Shown here: positions 46,097 through 54,203 of the stretch, one piece after another
Numbering within the stretch: the stretch's first letter is position 1
Layout: each line of letters opens with the position of its first letter
Assembly (NCBI RefSeq): GCF_947499945.1
Contig: NZ_CANMQD010000006.1
Span: 55,572-119,571, forward strand
Length of the DNA stretch: 64,000 nucleotides
Direction of reading: 5' to 3'
From: an uncultured Sulfitobacter sp.
Lineage (GTDB): Bacteria; Pseudomonadota; Alphaproteobacteria; Rhodobacterales; Rhodobacteraceae
The notes under the pieces: model-generated
What the model was told of the DNA's origin: nothing
Databases searched by the model: none
The model's input: the letters and a program-made list of their open reading frames with translations, nothing else
Program-made: the position numbers and the translations under genes

Positions 46097-47382
46097 TTAT
46101 TACTGGAAGTCTGCTTATCGTCTGCATCATGTTGTTGCTGGGCGTGAGCGTTTATGTGGCGTTCGGATCGGTTCTGATTTTCATCGCTTTGGTTGGTGAT
46201 CAGTCGATCTCGGGTTATCTGCCGACTGGCTCTACGGGCATCCGTTCGCTTGTGCTGCTGGCGGTGCCGCTCTTTATGATTGCCGGTGGCATTATGGAGA
46301 AGGGCAAGATTGCCGCGCCCCTTGTCGCCTTGGCCGAGATGTTTATCGGCCATATCAAGGGCGGTCTGAGCGCGGCGGGTGTGCTTGCTTGTGGTATTTT
46401 CGGCTCCATTTCGGGCAGTGCGAACGCCACGCTGACGTGTATCGGTGGCATCATGATGCCACACCTCAAGCGTGCAAACTATCCCACGGGCCTGTCTGCG
46501 GCGCTCATCGTCTCGGCCAGTCCGCTGGGCCTTCTGATCCCGCCGAGCGCGTCGCACATCCTCTATGGCTGGGTCGCACAGCAAAACGTGCTCAAGTGCT
46601 TCTTGTCCACAGTCATTCCCGCAATGATCCTGATCACGCTATTGATCATCACCAACCAGTTCATGCTGCGCAAAGTGACTGATATCCAACTCAAGGATCG
46701 CCCGTCGCCCTTCATGCCTGCCTTTGTCGGCCAAGGACGTTTGGCAGGACCGGCGCTTATGATGCCCCTTATCATTCTTGGCGGTATCTATGGCGGTATT
46801 ATGACCCCGACAGAGGCTGCTGGTATCGCAGTTGTCTATGCGATCCCGATTGCGATCTACTTCTACAAAGGTTTGACGTGGAAAACACTTGCCACAACGA
46901 TTGGCGGCTCCGGTGTGACCATCGGAGTGGTTATGGTCATGATCTTTATGGTTCTGATCGTATCCGATAACCTGATCGCCCAAGGTGCGCCACAACTGGC
47001 AAAAGATATGGTTTACTCCGTATCCGATAATCCGATTGTGATCCTGCTGATGATCAACGTTGTGATGATCCTCATCGGTATGCTGATGGACGATATCTCT
47101 GGTCTGCTTCTGGCGACACCGATCCTGCTGCCCATCGCACAAAGCGTTGGTATGGATCCGATCCATTTTGCGGCTGTTATCGGCGTGAACCTTGGTATGG
47201 CGAACATCACACCACCAACTGCACCGCTGCTTTATCTCGGGGCGCAGATTTGTGATGTGCCTGTGTCAAAGATGCTGTGGCCCACTTTGGTCTTTATCAT
47301 CTTCGCCTGGTTGCCAACGCTGATGCTGACCACCTTTGTACCAGAGCTGGCAATGTGGTTGCCTGAACTACTGCTGGGGTAA
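46093..47382 (+). CDS. dctM: TRAP transporter large permease DctM
   Basis: A 429-residue protein with about 12 membrane segments, GIFGSISGSANATL, LLIPPSASHILYGW, GIMTPTEAAGIAV and MANITPPTAPLL motifs of the DctM family. It carries out ion-driven import of the ligand caught by DctP. It is the last gene before the terminator at 47407. The linked aminotransferase, BKACE and deacetylase genes suggest a nitrogen-containing acid as cargo. Confidence 0.92.
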   Translation: MIITGSLLIVCIMLLLGVSVYVAFGSVLIFIALVGDQSISGYLPTGSTGIRSLVLLAVPLFMIAGGIMEKGKIAAPLVALAEMFIGHIKGGLSAAGVLACGIFGSISGSANATLTCIGGIMMPHLKRANYPTGLSAALIVSASPLGLLIPPSASHILYGWVAQQNVLKCFLSTVIPAMILITLLIITNQFMLRKVTDIQLKDRPSPFMPAFVGQGRLAGPALMMPLIILGGIYGGIMTPTEAAGIAVVYAIPIAIYFYKGLTWKTLATTIGGSGVTIGVVMVMIFMVLIVSDNLIAQGAPQLAKDMVYSVSDNPIVILLMINVVMILIGMLMDDISGLLLATPILLPIAQSVGMDPIHFAAVIGVNLGMANITPPTAPLLYLGAQICDVPVSKMLWPTLVFIIFAWLPTLMLTTFVPELAMWLPELLLG

Positions 47383-47406
47383 TAATCTCCGGTGGATAAC
47401 AAATAG

Positions 47407-47438
47407 AAAAAGGCGCTCAGGGGTTGAGCGCCTTTTTT
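47407..47438. terminator. Intrinsic terminator after dctM, works on both strands
   Basis: Thirteen-base perfect arms 47407-47419 and 47425-47437 around GGGGT, with A and T runs outside. It closes the TRAP operon and the oppositely directed 31-codon ORF. Confidence 0.92.
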
Positions 47439-47474
47439 GTTGAAAGCCTTCTTGTACCGTCAGGGAAGTCTATC

Positions 47475-47570
47475 CTACTGGATGAACTGCCAGGAATGCA
47501 GGGTGATGAAAAGCGCTGTTACGGAAAGCAGGGCCGCGATGCTGAGAACGTCTTTTACCATTTTTGTCAT
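47475..47570 (-). CDS. Small single-span membrane peptide, 31 residues
   Basis: A short frame starts at ATG 47570 with AAGGA 8 bases upstream and ends TAG at 47475-47477, just before a bidirectional terminator. The peptide begins MTKMVKDVLS and continues with one hydrophobic stretch (about residues 9-24, SIAALLSVTALFITL) then HSWQFIQ. Positive residues sit before and aromatic residues after the span, as in real single-pass membrane peptides. I do not recognise the family. An internal ATG (codon 4) is an alternative start. The gene stands alone between the TRAP and Mla operons. Confidence 0.5.
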   Translation of the reverse strand: MTKMVKDVLSIAALLSVTALFITLHSWQFIQ

Positions 47571-47854
47571 TGTGCTGATCCTTACGAAAAGCGGGTTATG
47601 TTATGAACGGGATATAGGGGTGCCCTTGACCCCTGACCACCACCAAACGATGCATAGGTGGTTTGTGATTTACGCATGACGATAAGAACTTTTGAAGATG
47701 TCCTCGCTTGAAGCGCAATCATTGGCGCAGAGAGGTTGCTCAAGGTGAAACCGGAGCAAGCACACCCATCAACCCTCCAATGAGAGATTTCCAATACTTG
47801 GAATTAAGCTGACTATAATCAACATTATGTTAATTTTTATTTTTGATGTATCTA
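47571..47854. other. Intergenic stretch without recognised gene
   Basis: No convincing coding frame or RNA gene is seen between the small ORF and the Mla operon. It contains an inverted repeat TTCCAATACTTGGAA (47789-47803) and an AT-rich tract at 47815-47850. The Mla operon ends here without a clear T-run hairpin. Confidence 0.5.
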
Positions 47855-48466
47855 TTAGGTCCGTTGTGTTGTCCAATCGGTCATCAAAGGCAATAAATCA
47901 TCCAATAACCCCTGAAATGCGCTGACAATCGCTTCGGGTGTATCGCTCTCGACACTTGCCGACTGCGAGAACCTGCGCGAGGCCACAATGCGCTGATCAC
48001 GATCATTGATGAGGGTGAGGTCAAAGTCCGCCGTCGCCTCAAACGTCCCATCTGGCAAAACAGTGACGTCAAACGCATCGATGCGCACCAAAAGTGCTTT
48101 GTCCGGGACCGGTCCTGCGCCAACTGCACCCACATATGCAACACGCCCCGTGGCAGAGACGCTGCGGATCAACAGACTTTGGATGACCGCGGGCAACTCG
48201 TCGCTCCACCGTGCATTAGGCAGATAGGTGATGGCGGCCGCATCAGGCTTGATCATGATGCGGTCTGTCGCAAGGGCAGCGGTGGCTTGTGGCAATGCTA
48301 CAAGCAGGGTGCGCGATGATTTGCCCCCGCGTTTTGCCCCCGTGACGGGGCGCAGGTCATATGTATTCAGCGGCTTGGCCGCAGCGTTGAGCGATGTGAT
48401 CGCACTGCATCCGCTCAGCGAGAGGAAAGCGCCCGTAAGGGCCATACGGCGGGTTAGGTCGGGCAT
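47855..48466 (-). CDS. ABC transport auxiliary lipoprotein of the Mla/MCE operon
   Basis: A 203-residue lipoprotein with lipobox LSGC at about residue 17 and the ABC_trans_aux (PF03886) features NTYDLRP, ARWSDELPAVIQSLLIRS and ASRRFSQSASV. Such proteins (PqiC-like) sit in the outer membrane and receive the MCE tunnel of lipid transporters. I chose ATG 48466, which fits the lipoprotein signal and leaves a 4-base gap after mlaD; the longer frame runs into mlaD. It is last in the mlaE-F-D operon. Confidence 0.87.
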   Translation of the reverse strand: MPDLTRRMALTGAFLSLSGCSAITSLNAAAKPLNTYDLRPVTGAKRGGKSSRTLLVALPQATAALATDRIMIKPDAAAITYLPNARWSDELPAVIQSLLIRSVSATGRVAYVGAVGAGPVPDKALLVRIDAFDVTVLPDGTFEATADFDLTLINDRDQRIVASRRFSQSASVESDTPEAIVSAFQGLLDDLLPLMTDWTTQRT

Positions 48467-48470
48467 GGGT

Positions 48471-50186
48471 CTACTTCCTATAGTCGGGAACACGGCCATC
48501 AAGGATGAAGCCTGTGGGGTTTCGTTCAATCTTGCGGGTGAGCGTGCCGAGAGTGTTAAGAAGGGTCCGCGCCTCACTGGCAAGGCGAGTGAGTTCAGGT
48601 AAGCCTCTGTTGGCAAAGTCACCAAGGCCAGGACCGGATTGCGCTACAACGCCTTGGATCTGCCGCGCTACTGCGTCGCTGCGGGCAATGAGTGCCCGTA
48701 GATCTGCCGTGATGGCGGGTACATCTGCTGCGACGTCTGTGACGGCACGGGTAATCTGGTCGGAGGCGTTGCGAATATCAGTCATCATCGGTGCAAGATC
48801 AGTGTCGAGCACGGTTGTCGCCGCGTCAAACGTGACTTGCGCTGATCCCAGCGCGGCCTCGGCGGTGGTTAGGGTGCTGTCGAGCGTGATCAAGCTGTCT
48901 TGCGCTTTGGTAAACAGCGCATTTGCCGAGGTAATTGCCTGTTGTGCCTGTTCAGCCATGGGATCAAACCTGTCTGTGGCACTGGTGATATTGGTCGCAA
49001 CATCTTCTACCGCTTTGTTCGCCCGCGTAACGCCGCTCCGGATATCTGCCATGATCGCGGGGACATCATTGACCACCGCCGTTTCGATTGTACTCACAGC
49101 GCTTTGCATATCGGCGACCACGGCGCGTGTTTCGGCCACCAGCAAAGTCCCGTCCCCATCGACAAGCTGGTCAAAACTTACCGAGGCTTCGGTCACAGCG
49201 ATAAAGGCGGTGTTGGCCTCGCGCAGGGAATTCTCCAACTCGACCAAGCGGGCGTTAAGCAAGCCTGCTGTTTCACCAAAGCCGTCGAGCGTGGCACCAG
49301 AGCGGGTTTGAAGATCAGCGATGGCAGTATTTGTGAGCGTCGCCGCCTCAGAGAGTTGTGCGAGGATATCGGGGACTTGGCCCGCCATAATTACCTGTGC
49401 CTGCTCAAACACGCCCTGTGCGCTGTCAATCGCCTCAACCGAGCCTGATAATACTGTATCTGCCTGCTCAAACGCACCTGTTGCTGCCGCTAGCGTGCTG
49501 TCCGCCTGTTCAAGCGTTTTGGTGACGGATGCGCCGATCACATCCAGACGGTCGGTGAACAAACTGATTTGAACGGTCGCATCGCGCACGGTGCCTGTAA
49601 TCTCGGTAAAATCGGTCAGCGCTTCATCCAGACGCCCCGAAGTGGAATCCAGATTGCGTAGGATATTGGTCACATAAGTCTGGTTCTCCGGGCTGCTCAG
49701 GCTCTGGAATTGTTCGAGCAATTTCGTTGCCTCAGTCAATAAATCAGGCGCATCCTCAACCAGTGCCTGCACCGTCGAGCGGCGCGAGGGGATGATCGGA
49801 ATGCCCTGAGCATTCGGCACCAAGGGTTGCGCTGTTGGCGTGCCTCCTGACAGCGAGATATAGGCCACCCCTGTAACCCCTTGGGATTGCAACTGCGCGA
49901 CGGTATCAGAACGGATCGGAATATCCGCTTCAATCTCGATGGTGGTAAAGACCTTCGAGGGGTCCTCCTCTGCGATGCGCAGGCCGATCACACGGCCTAC
50001 GGAAATGCCGTTGAAGGACACATCGCCCGACGCATCAAGGCCCGAGACATCATCGAACAGGATACCATAGGTCTGGTACTGTTTGTTCACCTGAACACTT
50101 GCCAGCCAGATGAAAAACGCGAGCGTGCCCAGAATGGACAGCAGCGTGAAGATACCAATCAGGATATAATTCGCACGGGTTTCCAT
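48471..50186 (-). CDS. mlaD: MCE/MlaD-family lipid transport protein with long helical tail
   Basis: The 571-residue protein has one N-terminal membrane helix (ILIGIFTLLSILGTLAFFIWL), one MCE domain (about 38-120, FDDVSGLDASGDVSFNGISVGRV) and then more than 400 residues of Ala/Thr/Asp/Gln-rich helical sequence with recurring LEQADSTL, FEQADTVL and VFEQAQVI units. E. coli MlaD is about 180 residues; the long tail resembles PqiB/LetB-type or actinobacterial Mce tails that span the periplasm as a tube. Its start overlaps the ATPase stop (TGATG). It carries lipids between membranes. Confidence 0.88.
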   Translation of the reverse strand: METRANYILIGIFTLLSILGTLAFFIWLASVQVNKQYQTYGILFDDVSGLDASGDVSFNGISVGRVIGLRIAEEDPSKVFTTIEIEADIPIRSDTVAQLQSQGVTGVAYISLSGGTPTAQPLVPNAQGIPIIPSRRSTVQALVEDAPDLLTEATKLLEQFQSLSSPENQTYVTNILRNLDSTSGRLDEALTDFTEITGTVRDATVQISLFTDRLDVIGASVTKTLEQADSTLAAATGAFEQADTVLSGSVEAIDSAQGVFEQAQVIMAGQVPDILAQLSEAATLTNTAIADLQTRSGATLDGFGETAGLLNARLVELENSLREANTAFIAVTEASVSFDQLVDGDGTLLVAETRAVVADMQSAVSTIETAVVNDVPAIMADIRSGVTRANKAVEDVATNITSATDRFDPMAEQAQQAITSANALFTKAQDSLITLDSTLTTAEAALGSAQVTFDAATTVLDTDLAPMMTDIRNASDQITRAVTDVAADVPAITADLRALIARSDAVARQIQGVVAQSGPGLGDFANRGLPELTRLASEARTLLNTLGTLTRKIERNPTGFILDGRVPDYRK

Positions 50187-50980
50187 CAGTGGGTTTCTTC
50201 CTTTTGTGCCGAACTCAGGGCTGCGCGTGCCCGTGGCCCATGGAAATACTCATGCACCCACGGATGATCAATTTGCAACATCTCTTCCATTGTTCCCACG
50301 GCGAGCACCTTTTGATCGGCCAGCACAGCGATACGGTCACAGATCGCGTGCAGGCTGTCCAGATCATGGGTGACCAGAAATACAGTGAGACCCAAGGACG
50401 CCTGCAACTGCTTTATCAGAATATCAAAGGCGGCTGCGCCGATGGGGTCAAGCCCGGCAGTCGGTTCATCCAGAAAGACGATCTCGGGGTCCATTGCAAT
50501 GGCACGGGCAAATCCTGCGCGTTTTCGCATGCCACCCGACAGCTCGGAGGGGTATTTCGCCATCGCATTTTCGGGCAGGCCCACCATCCGCACTTTGATC
50601 CCCGCCAATGTTTCGCGCAGGGTATCTTCAAGCTTGAGTTGTTCACGCATGGGCGCCTCGACATTCTGGCGCACGGTGAGCGATGAGAAAAGCGCACCAT
50701 CTTGAAACATCACCCCCCAACGGCGGCGCAAAGCGCGATATTCTTCGTCAGAGGTTGAGCGCACGCTCTCGCCAAAAACTTCGATCTGGCCTGCATTAGG
50801 CTCTAACAATCCCACGATTGCGCGTAACAGCACCGATTTTCCTGTGCCTGACCCGCCGACAACGCCGATGATTTCGCCGCGCCGCACATCAAGGTCGAGG
50901 CCGTCATGGACCGTATGTGTGCCAAACCGTGTCACCAATCCGCGCACGCGGATGATCGGATCGTCCACCGCTTCCATCAC
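50186..50980 (-). CDS. mlaF: Mla/MCE ABC transporter ATPase
   Basis: The 264-residue ATPase has Walker A GGSGTGKS (38-45), the signature LSGGMRKRAGFARAI and Walker B IVFLDEPTAGLDP, followed by the LVTHD switch. It powers lipid movement by the MlaE permease and MlaD. Gene order permease-ATPase-MlaD-lipoprotein with overlapping stops and starts (permease stop overlaps this start) marks a single operon. Confidence 0.92.
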   Translation of the reverse strand: MMEAVDDPIIRVRGLVTRFGTHTVHDGLDLDVRRGEIIGVVGGSGTGKSVLLRAIVGLLEPNAGQIEVFGESVRSTSDEEYRALRRRWGVMFQDGALFSSLTVRQNVEAPMREQLKLEDTLRETLAGIKVRMVGLPENAMAKYPSELSGGMRKRAGFARAIAMDPEIVFLDEPTAGLDPIGAAAFDILIKQLQASLGLTVFLVTHDLDSLHAICDRIAVLADQKVLAVGTMEEMLQIDHPWVHEYFHGPRARAALSSAQKEETH

Positions 50981-52110
50981 ACCCCCACCACTGCAAAAAA
51001 GATCGAAAACATCGCATCGACTACAATCACCATAAAGATCGACAGCACCACCGAGGCTGAGGTCAGCCGCCCCAAACTCTCCGCATCGCCGCCAACTTTC
51101 ATCCCTTCATAGCATCCGATGATGCCAATGATGAGTGCAAAGAACGGCGCTTTGATCATGCCCACTGCGAAATGCCAAACGTCCGTATTGCTCACAAGCC
51201 GTGACTGGAACACAGCGGGCGATACGCCCAACTCGATCCATGACATGAGTGCACCACCAATCAGCCCCGATATGTTGGCGATCAACCCGAGTGCAGGCAG
51301 CATCAGCATCAGCGCCAATACCCGCGGCACCACAAGGATGGTCACAGGATCAAGGCCAAGGGTGCGCATTGCATCAATCTCTTCGCGCATTTTCATAGAG
51401 CCGATGGCGGCAGTAAAGGCAGAGCCAGAGCGCCCCGCGACAATAATCGACGTGAGCAGTATCCCCAACTCACGCAGGATCGAGATGGCGATCAGGTCGA
51501 CGACAAAAACCTCCGCCCCGAACTGGCGCAGCTGTGCGGAGCCTTGAAAGGCCAAAACCACCCCGATGAGAAACGCCATTAGTGCTACGATGGGCACCGC
51601 ACTCACTCCGATCTCCTGACAGTGGTGCACCACCGAGGTCAGGCGTAAACGGCGAGGGTGGCGTATGATGCCGCCCAATGTGGCAATTACCTGCCCCAGA
51701 AACGAGACAAGCTCGACCGTCATTCTGTATCCGCGCACCACCTTGCGGCCATAACCTTCAAAACGGTCCGCAATCGACAGCGCTGCTGGCGTGCGCTGGT
51801 CTTCAGGGGCCATGCTGCGTTTCACCGTCTCGATCAGCTGCGCCTGTTCAGGAGACGCGCCTGTGATCTCCAGCGTTATGCCGTGCTGTGCCGCCAGCCT
51901 TTGGTGATCGACAACAAGCCACGCGCCTGCAGTATCCATTTGAGACAAAGACGATATATCGATGGATAAAACAGTATCCAGATTGGTGTGATGCATGCTT
52001 CGTTGTGTCTGCTCCACACTATCAATGAGCAACCGCCCCTCCAGCGTCAGCACGCTTTCCTGAACCGACACTGTGACGGTTTTCGACTGGGGATTCGGTG
52101 AAGTATTCAT
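50977..52110 (-). CDS. mlaE: Mla/MCE ABC permease with N-terminal STAS domain
   Basis: The 377-residue protein joins an N-terminal STAS domain (about 10-110, DISSLSQMDTAGAW) to an MlaE permease (about 130-377, PIVALMAFLIGVVLAFQGSAQL, EMKMREEIDAMRTLGLDP-type loop). In gammaproteobacteria STAS is a separate protein, MlaB; the fusion is common in alphaproteobacteria. ATG 52110 has no clear ribosome binding site; a TTG at 52125 is the alternative. It is the first gene of the operon. Confidence 0.9.
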   Translation of the reverse strand: MNTSPNPQSKTVTVSVQESVLTLEGRLLIDSVEQTQRSMHHTNLDTVLSIDISSLSQMDTAGAWLVVDHQRLAAQHGITLEITGASPEQAQLIETVKRSMAPEDQRTPAALSIADRFEGYGRKVVRGYRMTVELVSFLGQVIATLGGIIRHPRRLRLTSVVHHCQEIGVSAVPIVALMAFLIGVVLAFQGSAQLRQFGAEVFVVDLIAISILRELGILLTSIIVAGRSGSAFTAAIGSMKMREEIDAMRTLGLDPVTILVVPRVLALMLMLPALGLIANISGLIGGALMSWIELGVSPAVFQSRLVSNTDVWHFAVGMIKAPFFALIIGIIGCYEGMKVGGDAESLGRLTSASVVLSIFMVIVVDAMFSIFFAVVGV

Positions 52111-52398
52111 GAAGCGTTGCGGCAAGGTTGGCTGTTCAGTCGCCGCATTTTATGCGCCCCCAAAATCTGGTCCTGCAAACCCATGTTGAAATCTTTCGCT
52201 CTTCATCGCGGTGGCCTTGATCTGAACCTTTCACGGCCCTTGTTTCATCCGCATGATGAGTCGCTGTTGTTTGTCAGTGCTAACACAATCTTAGCGCGAT
52301 CCAAGAGGGCCCGAAAGTATTTAAAAGCCCATCCGCACTGCCACTGTCTCCAGACGAAAGCGCGCACCGCCATTGATGAGGACAGTGCGGCGCGGGGA

Positions 52399-52722
52399 TT
52401 AGCTTTGGCGTGCGCAATTCTTGCAAAGGGGTGCGTATAATACGGCGGTTAATCGAGCCTCCGAGATAGGTTCTTCGCATTTCTTGCAAATGCCGTAACT
52501 GCCATCCTCAATCCGTTCCATCGCAAGGTTGAGCAGGGCGATTTCCTTTTGCGCCGCGATCCCCAGTCCCTCAAGAACTTCATCATCTTCGAGATCAATG
52601 GCCTGATCGTTCATATCGGCGGTCATCGGCGCGCCCAGCTCGTGATCGACTTCGTGCATCCGTGTATCAAGTTCGGCAATACGTGCCGTGATCAGATCGG
52701 CATAGTGTTTCAGGTCGGTCAT
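52399..52722 (-). CDS. DksA/TraR-type zinc finger protein
   Basis: A 107-residue protein with a C4 zinc finger C-x2-C...C-x2-C (ICKKCEEP and LCKNCAR) at the C-terminus and a coiled N-terminal region containing DDEVLEGLG. Short DksA-like proteins bind RNA polymerase or respond to stress; this one lacks the length of full DksA (about 150). ATG 52722 has GAGGA upstream. A perfect FNR-type box lies 62 bases upstream, so it belongs to the low-oxygen set. Confidence 0.87.
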   Translation of the reverse strand: MTDLKHYADLITARIAELDTRMHEVDHELGAPMTADMNDQAIDLEDDEVLEGLGIAAQKEIALLNLAMERIEDGSYGICKKCEEPISEARLTAVLYAPLCKNCARQS

Positions 52723-52777
52723 CTCATATCCTCGCTTGGTTTCTCCGACCATGATATAAGATGCAGAACTGCGCGTA

Positions 52778-52791
52778 TTGACTTGGATCAA
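52778..52791 (-). promoter_or_regulatory. FNR/FixK-type box upstream of the dksA-like gene
   Basis: TTGACTTGGATCAA has both perfect half-sites. A -10-like TATCAT on the minus strand (52751-52756) is placed about 41 bases from the box centre to the start point, as for class II activation. The box overlaps the stop codon of the ion channel gene. Confidence 0.75.
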
Positions 52792-53213
52792 GGGCGCCTT
52801 GCGCGGGTGGGAAAGTTAAAGACTTCGACCAGAAATGCAGTGAACAGTCCGAATGTCAGCAATCCGTGGGTCGCGGTCATCCCGGCCAACAACCGCCATT
52901 CAGGATCAAGAACAACATCGCCATAGCCAACAGTCGTGAATGAGGCGATCGAGAAATAGAGCGCAGGTTCAAGGCCGGTGAACAGGCCAAGTGCCATATA
53001 GAGTGCCGCCCATCCCCAAACCGAGCCTGTCAGGACAAGCAATATCCAAAGCCCTGCAATGCCCAGATCAAAGACCAGAGGCAGCCGTTCATATCCAAGG
53101 CTGCGTGTCTGCTCCAGCCAGCGCAGCATACGGGCCGCAACGCCAAACAGAACAATGGAAAGGGCGAGAGAGCTGATCATCATCACAGAACCGACGAAAA
53201 GAGCAAAAAACAT
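52788..53213 (-). CDS. Small two-helix potassium-channel-like protein
   Basis: A 141-residue membrane protein of the ion channel 2 family (PF07885). It has the selectivity filter TVGYGD (about residues 94-99) between two pore helices, plus an N-terminal helix. It should conduct K+ across the inner membrane. The C-terminus ends FNFPTRARRP and its stop overlaps the FNR box of the next gene. No promoter element is obvious upstream. Confidence 0.87.
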   Translation of the reverse strand: MFFALFVGSVMMISSLALSIVLFGVAARMLRWLEQTRSLGYERLPLVFDLGIAGLWILLVLTGSVWGWAALYMALGLFTGLEPALYFSIASFTTVGYGDVVLDPEWRLLAGMTATHGLLTFGLFTAFLVEVFNFPTRARRP

Positions 53214-53327
53214 TGTGAGACGCCTTTTCGGTCAATTCATGTCGCGGTGTTTGCGGACCAACTTCTGCGATATCTTTTCACCAACTGCGCGAAAAAGAGA
53301 CACCCTGAGTAAATACCACCCGTTTAT

Positions 53328-53540
53328 CTAAAGCTTGCAAGTCGAAACGCCAAGCATCCTGTAGAGCGGACAGAACCTGAGAACTGCCGTGACTACAAGT
53401 ACCAAACCGGCCGCCATACTGCCATATGCAAGTGCTGCACTGGACCAGATCGCAGGTATGTTCAGGAGCGGTGCTATGATCAGCAAGAGACCCAAAAGCC
53501 CCCTTACGATACGGTCGATATTTCCTACGTTATTAGACAT
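53328..53540 (-). CDS. DUF2892 (YgaP-like) inner membrane protein
   Basis: A 70-residue protein with two membrane helices and the DUF2892 pattern NVGNIDRIVRGLLGLLLI ... RFCPLYRMLGVSTC. The conserved Cys pair near the C-terminus is present (C57, C68). Function in the family is unknown; YgaP homologues carry a rhodanese domain that is missing here. It is in the same direction as the channel gene 114 bases on. A weaker FNR-like site TTGATTTCATCCAA lies at 53559-53572. Confidence 0.85.
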   Translation of the reverse strand: MSNNVGNIDRIVRGLLGLLLIIAPLLNIPAIWSSAALAYGSMAAGLVLVVTAVLRFCPLYRMLGVSTCKL

Positions 53541-53661
53541 CCCATTCTCCTCTTTGGTTTGATTTCATCCAAGGTGTCCACCATGAAGCAGGACTGCCCG
53601 CGTTGATAGCACACCTGACAAGATCAGGCTGCATTCTATGGTTGCGCCGCGGTCAAGCGGC

Positions 53662-54186
53662 CTAGTGGCGGGTCATGTTCTGCAAGGTTTGCGCGTCCTG
53701 ACGCCCGAATAGTCTTTGATTGGCACAGGTATTATTCTGACGGACCGCGCTTTCGTCAATCGCTGTAAACAGATCGGTAATCCGCTTTGAATAGGCCTCA
53801 AAAACAAATCCACGGAACTGTGGGGAGGACTCCATAAGGTCATCAAGTGTTTCGCGGGGGATCAGGATCGCGTCCACGTCTGTCTCTGCAATGCCTTGTG
53901 ATAGATAGTCCTCGAATGCCAGCAGGCATGCCGAATTTAAAACGGAGCGTTCGCCAGCGTGCACGCGGTACAGCATAACCTCATGCCCCGCCTTGGAGCG
54001 TTGTTGTACCCGCACTGTACCACAGGTCAAAAGCAACAGGTCTTCGGCGGGATTGTCAGGTCCGAAAATCACCGTGTCTTTGCCAACGCTGATATAGTGT
54101 ACCTGTCTGCTCAGCACGTCTGATACCATGTCTGGTATACCGTCCAGACCGTAAAAGGATGTGCGCCATGAAGATGTCGTTAACAT
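53662..54186 (-). CDS. Crp-like cyclic-nucleotide-binding-domain protein lacking the HTH
   Basis: The 174-residue product has the cNMP-binding beta-roll (about 25-125, VHYISVGKDTVIFGPDNPAEDLLLL) and the connecting helix region (FVFEAYSKRITDLFTAID), where Crp/Fnr proteins continue into a winged helix. Here the frame ends after about 30 unrelated residues, so no DNA-binding domain is made. I saw no HTH-coding remnant after the stop. It may be a sensor acting by protein contact or a decayed regulator. It lies 17 bases behind the NAD(P)HX dehydratase gene in the same operon. Confidence 0.8.
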   Translation of the reverse strand: MLTTSSWRTSFYGLDGIPDMVSDVLSRQVHYISVGKDTVIFGPDNPAEDLLLLTCGTVRVQQRSKAGHEVMLYRVHAGERSVLNSACLLAFEDYLSQGIAETDVDAILIPRETLDDLMESSPQFRGFVFEAYSKRITDLFTAIDESAVRQNNTCANQRLFGRQDAQTLQNMTRH

Positions 54187-54203
54187 AATAACTCACTCTT
54201 GTT

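Noticed and set aside
52117..52440. Plus-strand frame of 107 codons between the Mla operon and the dksA-like gene
   Set aside because: No family features, no ribosome binding site, and its 3' end overlaps the dksA-like gene antisense. The 273-base gap (52126-52398) otherwise shows no gene.
53559..53572. TTGATTTCATCCAA upstream of the DUF2892 gene as an FNR box
   Set aside because: One half-site is imperfect and the site is only 19-32 bases from the ATG, too close for activation. Mentioned in the gene entry but not called.
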